Shown piece after piece: positions 1 to 6,090 of a DNA stretch of 12,024 nt. The DNA is from a bacterium (GTDB lineage: Bacteria; Cyanobacteriota; Vampirovibrionia; Gastranaerophilales; Gastranaerophilaceae): positions 1-12,024 of the forward strand of contig JAFSWA010000015.1 in NCBI GenBank assembly GCA_017444705.1, given 5' to 3'. The position numbers were made by a program, and so were the translations under genes. The notes under the pieces were generated by a model. It saw only the letters and a list, made by a program, of their open reading frames with translations, did not search any database and was not told where the DNA came from. Positions within the stretch are counted from its first letter, which is position 1. Each line of letters begins with the position of its first letter.

Positions 1-2
1 AA

Positions 3-1841
3 TATAAAGAACAAACCGGTAATGACCTTTCAACAATGTCATTGTCGGAAAAAGTGATTATATACGCAAATAATCTTTATAATATGACAACAGAAGATGC
101 TATTAATGCGATAAACTCCAAAATAGATGTGGCAAAATCTGAATTGGAAGAGTATAAGGCTGAAAATAATACAAGTTTGCGTTCATTAAACTTTTCTCCA
201 ACAAAATCTTTGGGTGATATGATAAAAAGCCATGCAAAGTCAATAGAAAAAGCAAGCGGTGTTGTTAAAATGGCAGCAATGATGCTTACCGGAATCATGA
301 CAGGCGGCGGGGCATTAGCTTCAATTGCTATTACAGGTTTTGCTACCGTTGGATTGGAAATTTTGGATGAAGCAACGGATTCGGACGGTCTTACATGGGC
401 TGATACAAAAAAAGCAGCTGTAAGCGGAGCTTTGGCATCATTATTTGCGACAATAGGCATCCCGACAGGAAAAACATGCGAACTTCTTAAAAACAGAATT
501 TTACAAGCAGCAAAAGAAATGCCGTCAAAAAAAATCTTGGCGTGGATTAGTTCGGAATTTTCCAGCTTTTCTGCCGATACGGCTGTTAGTTTGACGGTAG
601 GAAATGTTTTAGGAGAGACCACTCTTGATGAAGAGGCTCAATCAAACTTAATCGGTAAAGTTCTTAAATATACATTTACCGCAGGTGCTGCTGGTAAAAT
701 GATTTTAAACGGGACAAAACTATCATCTTTAATAAAAGATGTTATTGTGCCAAAGGCGAAAAAAGTTGCAAAGGTTTATAGTGATGAATTCAGCAATCGT
801 AATTTTAATATTACAGCAGAGCAAATAAAAGCTGCTATTGATACCCCTGATGATGTAATAAATTCTATTAATGAGTTAAGTGCATTAAGCAAAAACAAAT
901 ATAATAAAGATTTCTCTGCTGCCGAAAAAGAAACTTTATTGAAAATGTCTGTTGACGATATTAGTGGTATTAAACAGATTATTCAAACAAGTAATGAAAA
1001 ACCGTCATTTGTGGATACTGCTAATTTCTTATTTAGTTCTGTTTTGACGGAAGTAAGAGGAATGTTATCAAGCTTGAAGGAAACTTCCGTAAACGCATAT
1101 AATAATTTAGTTTCAACGTTAAAAGAAGATTTATTACTTGCACTTAGATCAGCATCCCGTTTGATTAAAGAAGAATCAGAATATATTGGTTTTAGTAAAA
1201 TTCAAAGCGATGTCATTGGTGTATTGGAATCACATGGCTTTGGACTTGGTTTTGCTGAGAAATTCAGTCAAATAAATGCCTTATATTCAAAAAATCCTTA
1301 TACTGACGGCAATTGGAGCTGGTGGCAAAATATTACTCGGAAAAATATTGCTCAACAACTTCCCACAAAATTGTTAGCTTTTTTGCCATTATCCGGTCAA
1401 TTAACCAATATTCCAAGTCTTTTTGGTGCTCATCCAAAAACGTATGCCTTTACTTGTCAAAATGGTTCAGAAGTTGTAGGCGGTATGTTGGGTGTGAGGA
1501 GTAGAAATACTATGACCTTGGGAACAATGTCTACCACCAATAATTTGTCCCCGTTACAAAGAATGAAAACTGTGTTTAAAATGCTTGAGGAGGTTTGGAA
1601 TAAAGCAAAGGCAGATGGAATAACAACCTTACGTTTTGAAGTAAAAAACGATAATAATAATGCAGAGTCTATTTATTCTAAAATAGTAGAACAATTGATA
1701 AAAAAAGGTTTAGGAAACTATGTAGAAGGACCGATTACAAGTGGTTCAAGTATAGAATATAAAATAAACCTAACTGATGGTAACGGTGTTTATAATCAAG
1801 CGTTAATCGACTATATTGTTAAAATGAAAGGCAATAACTAA
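3..1841 (+). CDS. Large protein of unknown function, 5'-partial, hydrophobic Gly-rich segment and GNAT-like C-terminus
   Basis: The reading frame is open from base 3. The first ATG (position 36) has no Shine-Dalgarno sequence, and 11 sense codons precede it (YKEQTGNDLST), so the true start probably lies off the left edge. Numbered from that ATG, the visible part has 601 residues. Residues 1-75 look helical and polar. Residues 76-110 and 128-143 are Gly/Ala-rich and hydrophobic (GIMTGGGALASIAITGF), resembling membrane-inserting or glycine-zipper segments. Residues 200-400 are mostly helical. Residues 468-560 have the strand order and spacing of a GNAT acetyltransferase: a hairpin around VVGGMLGV (480-487), a helix after SPLQRM, a strand LRFEV (532-536), then NNNAESIYSKI (540-550), like the N-x-x-A-x-x-x-Y motif. 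The usual R/Q-x-x-G-x-G/A acetyl-CoA loop is not evident, so activity is uncertain. It ends in TAATAA. No function is assigned; a modular effector or toxin-like protein is one speculative reading. Confidence 0.7.
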   Translation, partial: YKEQTGNDLSTMSLSEKVIIYANNLYNMTTEDAINAINSKIDVAKSELEEYKAENNTSLRSLNFSPTKSLGDMIKSHAKSIEKASGVVKMAAMMLTGIMTGGGALASIAITGFATVGLEILDEATDSDGLTWADTKKAAVSGALASLFATIGIPTGKTCELLKNRILQAAKEMPSKKILAWISSEFSSFSADTAVSLTVGNVLGETTLDEEAQSNLIGKVLKYTFTAGAAGKMILNGTKLSSLIKDVIVPKAKKVAKVYSDEFSNRNFNITAEQIKAAIDTPDDVINSINELSALSKNKYNKDFSAAEKETLLKMSVDDISGIKQIIQTSNEKPSFVDTANFLFSSVLTEVRGMLSSLKETSVNAYNNLVSTLKEDLLLALRSASRLIKEESEYIGFSKIQSDVIGVLESHGFGLGFAEKFSQINALYSKNPYTDGNWSWWQNITRKNIAQQLPTKLLAFLPLSGQLTNIPSLFGAHPKTYAFTCQNGSEVVGGMLGVRSRNTMTLGTMSTTNNLSPLQRMKTVFKMLEEVWNKAKADGITTLRFEVKNDNNNAESIYSKIVEQLIKKGLGNYVEGPITSGSSIEYKINLTDGNGVYNQALIDYIVKMKGNN

Positions 1842-1881
1842 TAAATTTGGTTCGTAGTATTCGTTCAGGGTACTGTCTGAC

Positions 1882-1908
1882 AAAAAGACATTGCATTTTA
1901 ACGCAACA
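1882..1908 (-). terminator. Possible intrinsic terminator after fprA
   Basis: Read on the minus strand, TGTTGCG (1908-1902) pairs with TGCAATG (1895-1889) around a 6-nt loop. Three of the seven pairs are G-U. A TCTTTTTG stretch follows within a few bases. It lies about 50 bp past the fprA stop, in the 116-bp gap between two convergent genes (1842-1957). The weak stem makes this tentative. No other convincing structure was seen in the gap. Confidence 0.35.
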
Positions 1909-1957
1909 ATTTTCGGATTGCCGTGTCGGTAACATATTATATCTTTAAAAATAAAAT

Positions 1958-3133
1958 TTACACTAACATTTTATCTTTATGAAGTTCAACGATTTTATCG
2001 GAAAATTCATCAAGAAGTTTATAATCTTCTTCTTTCAGATTTCCTTTAATCATAACAGGTTCAACGATATTAGCCCTCAATCTTGAAAGCAAATCGACAA
2101 TCGGTTCGGTTAACTTTCCGCCCCAGCCAAATGATGCCAAAATCGAATAATTTTTTGCTTTCGGCTTCATTATGCTTAATAAATAAGCTGCGTTAAATGC
2201 GGCAGGATGCGGACTTGCCAAAACCATTGAACAACCTAATATAATTGTTTTTGCGTCAACAAGATTAATTGCAAAATCAGCAATATTTCCTCTGATTAAA
2301 TCATATTTAACACAGTCTATACCTTGTTTTTCAAGTTTATCGCAAACATAATCAACCATTGATTTTGAATTTTTATACATTGAAACATAAGGGAACAAAA
2401 CAAGATTTTTACATTCATCTGATGTCCAGTCTTTGTATAAATCAATTATGTATTTTGGTTCACGATAGATACAGCCGTGGCTTGGTAAAATTATATCAGG
2501 GTTCAAATTTTCAATAACCGCAAGATATTTTTTGCACATTGAACGAAACGGCATCATAATTTCCGCATAGTATTTTTTTGCCGCTCTTTTCAAATCCTCA
2601 GATGGTTCAGCATAAATATTATCAACGACATAATGTGCTCCCAAAAAGTCACAAGTAAATAAATAATTATCTTCGACAAGATATGTAAACATTGTGTCTG
2701 GCCAATGAACTCCCTGAGCTATCATAAAACGTAATGTTTTATCCCCGAGTGATAATTCTTCGCCGTTTTGGATTGTTTGAATACGATTTTCAGGAATTTC
2801 AAGCATATTCATTAAATTAGTTTTGCAAATGTTATTTGTTATAATTTTTGCTTCCGGAAATTTCTCTAAAAGTATCGGGAAAATGCCTGTGTGGTCTTGT
2901 TCCCCGTGATTTGCGATAATATAATCTATTTTTAACCCTAATTCATCAAGTTCTTTTAAATATTCCTCTGCTTTATTCATATACATGCCGTCTATTAAGG
3001 CATTTTTATCGGAACCTTTAATTAGGTATGAATTATAACTTGTACCATGTTCAAGCGGCAAAAGTTCATCAAAAAAGTCCCTGTTCTCATCATTTTGACC
3101 AAGGTAGATAATTTTATTTGTAATTTCTTGCAT
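1958..3133 (-). CDS. fprA: Flavodiiron protein (A-type flavoprotein, rubredoxin:O2/NO oxidoreductase)
   Basis: The product is a 391-residue cytoplasmic enzyme that reduces O2 to water and/or NO to N2O in anaerobes, with electrons from rubredoxin. Residues 1-240 form a metallo-beta-lactamase-like domain with all expected diiron ligands: H76, E78, D80 and H81 in NHGEQDHTG, then H143 (GVHWPD), D162 (FTCDF) and H219 (LPSHG). Residues 244-391 form a flavodoxin-like FMN domain with the phosphate loop at SMYKNSKSM (251-259) and later loops near GCSM (300-303) and SFGWGG (334-339). Length and domain order match the short class-A family, with no C-terminal extra domain. The start is supported by an AAGGA site (3141-3145) inside the end of the rubredoxin gene, which lies only 3 bp upstream, so the two are probably translated together. 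Family assignment is secure. Preference for O2 or NO cannot be read from the sequence. Confidence 0.95.
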   Translation of the reverse strand: MQEITNKIIYLGQNDENRDFFDELLPLEHGTSYNSYLIKGSDKNALIDGMYMNKAEEYLKELDELGLKIDYIIANHGEQDHTGIFPILLEKFPEAKIITNNICKTNLMNMLEIPENRIQTIQNGEELSLGDKTLRFMIAQGVHWPDTMFTYLVEDNYLFTCDFLGAHYVVDNIYAEPSEDLKRAAKKYYAEIMMPFRSMCKKYLAVIENLNPDIILPSHGCIYREPKYIIDLYKDWTSDECKNLVLFPYVSMYKNSKSMVDYVCDKLEKQGIDCVKYDLIRGNIADFAINLVDAKTIILGCSMVLASPHPAAFNAAYLLSIMKPKAKNYSILASFGWGGKLTEPIVDLLSRLRANIVEPVMIKGNLKEEDYKLLDEFSDKIVELHKDKMLV

Positions 3134-3136
3134 AGT

Positions 3137-3274
3137 TTATTCCTTTTCAAAAACTTCTTTACCTGCACCGCAAATAGGGCAAACGTAATCATCCGGTAAA
3201 TCTTCAAAAGCAACTCCGCCGTTTTCAGCAGGGTCATATTCATATTGGCATAATGTGCAAATGTACTTGTCCAT
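3137..3274 (-). CDS. Rubredoxin, 45 residues
   Basis: This small gene codes for MDKYICTLCQYEYDP..., then FEDLPDDYVCPICGAGK and ends EVFEKE. It is a mononuclear iron electron carrier. The four cysteine ligands form two C-x2-C knuckles (C6/C9 and C32/C35). The aromatic core residues Y4, Y11, Y13, F23 and Y30 are conserved, as is the DLPDDYVCPICG block typical of the family. At 45 residues it is shorter than the common 52-54, because the loop between the knuckles is trimmed; rubredoxins of this short type are known. A GGAG site (3284-3281) sits 6 nt before the ATG. The stop is 3 bp before the fprA start, so the gene leads a two-gene operon. The expected role is passing electrons to the flavodiiron protein. 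The reductase that loads it is not in this window. Confidence 0.95.
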   Translation of the reverse strand: MDKYICTLCQYEYDPAENGGVAFEDLPDDYVCPICGAGKEVFEKE

Positions 3275-3295
3275 AATTTTCTCCTTTTTTAATTA

Positions 3296-3339
3296 CATGT
3301 TTATATTATCATTAATACATAGATAATACCATAAACATG
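3296..3339. promoter_or_regulatory. Divergent control region with imperfect inverted repeat
   Basis: The spacer between the rubredoxin ATG and the dapL ATG (3275-3349) holds CATGTTTAT (3296-3304), whose exact reverse complement ATAAACATG lies at 3331-3339. Just inside, TATTATC (3304-3310) mirrors GATAATA (3322-3328). A 3-bp insertion in the right arm makes the overall repeat imperfect. Each strand therefore reads GATAAT, a good -10 hexamer, then ATAAACATG towards its gene. Good -35 boxes are not evident. The reading is two overlapping divergent promoters sharing one dyad, possibly an operator. The repeat is seen directly; its function is inferred. Confidence 0.5.
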
Positions 3340-3349
3340 AGGGGAATTT

Positions 3350-4534
3350 ATGAAAGTTAATAAAAATTATTTGAAGTTAGAAGAAAGTTACCTGTTTTCG
3401 ACGGTAAACAGAAAAGTCAGAGAGTATCAGGCAAAACACCCTGATAAAGATATAATAAGACTCGGTATCGGTGATGTTACAATTCCTATCTGCCAAGCGG
3501 CTATTGATGCAATGCACGAAGCTGTTGACGACCAGTCAAGAAAAGAAACTTTTCACGGCTACGGACCTGAGCAGGGCTATGACTTTTTGAAAGAAAGCAT
3601 ACAAAAATACTATAAAAAGAATTGTGATGTTGAATTAGAACTTAATGAAATCTTTATTTCCGATGGTGCAAAAAGTGATGTCGGGAATATATTAGACCTT
3701 TTTGACAAAGATAATACGGTGCTTGTGCCCGACCCTGTTTATCCGGTTTATGTCGACACAAACACAATGGACGGTAGAAAAATTGTCTATATTGACGCAA
3801 ATGAAGAAAACAAATTTTTGCCCGAACCCGATGAAAATATTAAAGCGGACATAATTTATATTTGTTCTCCAAATAACCCGACAGGTGCGGTTTATGACAG
3901 AGCCGGTTTAAAAAAATGGGTCGATTATGCACTTAAAAATGACGCTATAATCTTATATGATGCGGCATATGAATGTTTTATTTCGGATAAAAATCTGCCT
4001 CGTTCAATATTTGAAATTGAAGGTGCAAAAAAATGTGCAATAGAATTTTGCTCATATTCAAAAACAGCGGGCTTTACGGGTACAAGATGCGGATATACAA
4101 TTGTCCCGAATACTCTTGAATATGAGGGGATAAAACTCAATAAATTGTGGCTCAGACGTCAAACAACAAAATTCAACGGTTGTTCTTATATCGTTCAAAA
4201 AGGTGCAGCTGCTGTATTTTCTGATGAGGGTTTAAAACAAATAGAAAAAAATATTGAATATTATAAAGGCAATGCAAAAATTATTGCCGATGTGCTTGAT
4301 GAAAAAGGAATTTTTTATACAGGCGGGAAACATTCACCTTATATTTGGCTCAAATGTCCTAACAGCATGGGTTCATGGGAATTTTTTGATTATTTATTGA
4401 ATGAAATTCAAGTTGTCGGAACCCCCGGTGAGGGCTTTGGGAAAAACGGTCAGGGCTTTTTCCGCTTAACCTCATTCGGAAATCGTGAAAAAACAATCGA
4501 AGCAATGGAAAGATTCAGAAAATTAATAAAATAA
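3350..4534 (+). CDS. dapL: LL-diaminopimelate aminotransferase
   Basis: The product is a 394-residue PLP enzyme that converts tetrahydrodipicolinate and glutamate directly to LL-diaminopimelate, bypassing the acylated DapC/D/E steps, for lysine and peptidoglycan synthesis. It is a fold-type I aminotransferase. Diagnostic blocks are LGIGDVTIPI (38-47), HGYGPEQGYDFL (69-80), SDGAKSDVGN (104-113), PDPVYPVYVD (127-136) and CSPNNPTGA (172-180). The PLP lysine is K238 in SYSKTAGFTGTRCGY, with R246 as phosphate contact. The C-terminal substrate arginine is R372 in FRLTSFGN. The GIGDVT and GYGPEQGY blocks separate DapL from ordinary aspartate aminotransferases. A GAGGGG site (3339-3344) lies 5 nt before the start. 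The gene is divergent from rubredoxin-fprA. DapL is found in cyanobacteria and relatives, plants, Chlamydiae, some Clostridia and methanogens. The 123-bp gap downstream shows no clear dapL terminator. Confidence 0.95.
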   Translation: MKVNKNYLKLEESYLFSTVNRKVREYQAKHPDKDIIRLGIGDVTIPICQAAIDAMHEAVDDQSRKETFHGYGPEQGYDFLKESIQKYYKKNCDVELELNEIFISDGAKSDVGNILDLFDKDNTVLVPDPVYPVYVDTNTMDGRKIVYIDANEENKFLPEPDENIKADIIYICSPNNPTGAVYDRAGLKKWVDYALKNDAIILYDAAYECFISDKNLPRSIFEIEGAKKCAIEFCSYSKTAGFTGTRCGYTIVPNTLEYEGIKLNKLWLRRQTTKFNGCSYIVQKGAAAVFSDEGLKQIEKNIEYYKGNAKIIADVLDEKGIFYTGGKHSPYIWLKCPNSMGSWEFFDYLLNEIQVVGTPGEGFGKNGQGFFRLTSFGNREKTIEAMERFRKLIK

Positions 4535-4606
4535 TTCGCAGATTTTTAACAGCATTGAAGAGTACTTATTGCAACAAAAATTTACATAAATTAACCTTAT
4601 AACTAC

Positions 4607-4634
4607 TTGAAAAATTTAAAAAAATATGTTAAAT
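4607..4634 (+). promoter_or_regulatory. Candidate sigma-70-type promoter for the 79-residue gene
   Basis: TTGAAA (4607-4612) lies 16 bp before TTAAAT (4629-4634, 4 of 6 matches to TATAAT) in an A/T-rich spacer. Transcription would begin near 4641, just before the AAGGAG ribosome site (4647-4652), which is 5 nt from the ATG. It is the best promoter candidate in the 4535-4657 gap and may also drive dprA by read-through. Confidence 0.5.
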
Positions 4635-4657
4635 TACATGTGTATTAAGGAGAAGAA

Positions 4658-4897
4658 ATGATAAAGCCTGTTCAACAAAAAGAGACAATACAAACTCAGA
4701 TTTTGAAAAAAATCAAAAACGCTGAGAAAAAGACTAACTTTGGAAATGAAAAGGAAGTAAGTCCGGAATTGATGGCGGCTCAATATAAATACGGTTTAGC
4801 GTGTTTATATGCAGCTTCCGCAAAGCTTGAAAATGAAAAGTTGAAACAGGAATTGGCGAATGCGACGGCACAGGTTAATTACAGAAAAGCCTGCTAA
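4658..4897 (+). CDS. Small helical protein of unknown function
   Basis: This is a 79-residue protein that I cannot assign to a named family. It begins MIKPVQQKETIQTQ. Residues 11-37 are Lys/Glu-rich, and residues 37-79 look like one or two amphipathic helices (PELMAAQYKYGLACLYAASA, then KLENEKLKQELANATAQV), the latter with coiled-coil-like spacing. No signal peptide or membrane span is seen. Two cysteines are present, one in the hydrophobic helix (YGLACLY) and one as the last residue. Coding is supported by a strong AAGGAG site, an upstream promoter candidate, a tandem TAATAA stop and a strong intrinsic terminator 13 bp later, so it can be a complete one-gene transcript. Such a small, self-contained, probably well-expressed gene could encode a structural or regulatory protein. 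Its position before dprA may only mean that it is the first gene of that group. Confidence 0.8.
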   Translation: MIKPVQQKETIQTQILKKIKNAEKKTNFGNEKEVSPELMAAQYKYGLACLYAASAKLENEKLKQELANATAQVNYRKAC

Positions 4898-4910
4898 TAA
4901 AAACTTAATT

Positions 4911-4936
4911 GGCTCTGCAAAATGCAGGGCTTTTTT
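4911..4936 (+). terminator. Intrinsic terminator between the small gene and dprA
   Basis: GCTCTGCA (4912-4919) pairs with TGCAGGGC (4923-4930) around an AAA loop, giving 8 bp with one G-U pair, directly followed by TTTTTT (4931-4936). This is a textbook rho-independent terminator 13 bp after the small gene. It ends only 23 bp before the dprA ATG, leaving no room for a promoter after it. dprA and topA must therefore depend on read-through or on a promoter farther upstream. Confidence 0.85.
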
Positions 4937-4959
4937 ACGCAAAATTTAAGAAAATAATT

Positions 4960-6063
4960 ATGACTAATAATTCCGAGGACAAATATTTTATAGCGTTTTC
5001 TTCGATTGAAGAAATAAGTTCGGCATTTGTAAAAACAATTTTGGATATTAAAGGCACAATAAAAGCCGCATGGGAATCTGAGGAAAAAGATTTTTATAAT
5101 TCGGGTTTAAGAAAGGCTTCTGTTGAAAAATTTTTAGAAAAAAGGGATAAAATTGACCCTGATAAATTGTTAAATTTAACTGTTGAAAAGGGAATAAATT
5201 GGATTACTTACAACAGTGAAAATTATCCCGAATTGCTTAGAAATATTGATTCTCCGCCAATGGTTTTATTTTACAGAGGGAATTTAAAACGGGTGAATTT
5301 TGAAAAAACTCTTTCTGTTGTCGGGAGCAGAAAGGCATCAACCATGGGGAAAGAGAACCTCGGGAGAATTTTAAAAGATTTTTACGGTACGGATTTAACC
5401 ATAGTTTCGGGCGGTGCAGCAGGGGTTGATACTTGTGCTCATGAAAACGCAATAAAAAATAATCTTTCGACAGTTGTTGTTATCGGCTCAGGCTTGGATA
5501 AATTGTATCCGGTTCAGAATGAAAAAATGTTTGAAGAAATTTGTCAAAATTACGGCGTTGTTATGAGTGAATATTGGCATGATTTTGAACCTTTGCCATT
5601 CCGATTTCCTATTAGGAACAGAATAGTTTCGGGGTTGTCAAAAGGTACGTTAATAGTTGAAGCGGCACTGAAAAGCGGGGCTATGATTACAGCTAATTTG
5701 TGTTTGGAGCAAGGCAGAGAGTTGATGTGTATGCCGGGAAATATTAATAATCCGAATACTCAGGGAATTTACCATCTTTTGAAAAATGGTGCATCCATGA
5801 TTACTAACGGACAGGACATAATGGATGTTATGAACTGGGAAAAAATTAAATCGTCAGCCGGGCTTGAAAATTCAAAAAATTCAAATTTGCCAGAGAAAGA
5901 ACGAAAAATTATTGATGAAATTTCAATAGAGCCTTTGAGTGCCGATATTATTGCTTCAAGACTGAGTTTTGACATAGGGGAATTAATGATGCTCTTGACA
6001 ACAATGGAGTTAAGTGGTCTAATCAAACAAATAGAGGGTGCAAAATATACAACTTGCAATTAA
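4960..6063 (+). CDS. dprA: DNA processing protein DprA (Smf)
   Basis: DprA binds incoming single-stranded DNA and loads RecA during natural transformation; it is also widespread in bacteria not known to be competent. The Rossmann-like core holds VVGSRKAS (120-127), SGGAAGVDTCAH (150-161), GSGLDKLYP (176-184), SEYWHDFEP (203-211), FRFPIRNRIVSGLS (214-227) and the EAALKSGAMITA run (234-245). A C-terminal winged-helix-like segment covers about 308-366. The frame is open from a TTG at 4909, but that stretch is the preceding terminator hairpin, so I place the start at the ATG at 4960 (MTNNSEDKYF), giving 367 residues, normal for the family. The ribosome site is weak (AAGAAAA), so expression may be low. 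topA follows after 27 bp, a neighbour pair common in bacteria. Family assignment is secure; whether the host takes up DNA is not shown here. Confidence 0.93.
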   Translation: MTNNSEDKYFIAFSSIEEISSAFVKTILDIKGTIKAAWESEEKDFYNSGLRKASVEKFLEKRDKIDPDKLLNLTVEKGINWITYNSENYPELLRNIDSPPMVLFYRGNLKRVNFEKTLSVVGSRKASTMGKENLGRILKDFYGTDLTIVSGGAAGVDTCAHENAIKNNLSTVVVIGSGLDKLYPVQNEKMFEEICQNYGVVMSEYWHDFEPLPFRFPIRNRIVSGLSKGTLIVEAALKSGAMITANLCLEQGRELMCMPGNINNPNTQGIYHLLKNGASMITNGQDIMDVMNWEKIKSSAGLENSKNSNLPEKERKIIDEISIEPLSADIIASRLSFDIGELMMLLTTMELSGLIKQIEGAKYTTCN

Positions 6064-6090
6064 AATATAAAAATAACACGGAAGAATAAA

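Noticed and set aside
77..622. 181-residue open frame on the minus strand, antisense to the first gene
   Set aside because: It lies wholly inside a frame that is coherent and protein-like on the plus strand. Its own product is low-complexity hydrophobic sequence mirroring the Gly/Ala-rich codons, and it shows no recognisable domain.
1842..1957. tRNA or small RNA in the first intergenic gap (GGTTCG near 1849)
   Set aside because: No cloverleaf arms could be built around it. Only weak hairpins are present.
3022..3243. 73-residue minus-strand frame across rubredoxin and fprA
   Set aside because: It is out of frame with both genes, which are clearly real by their cysteine and histidine motifs, so it is a shadow.
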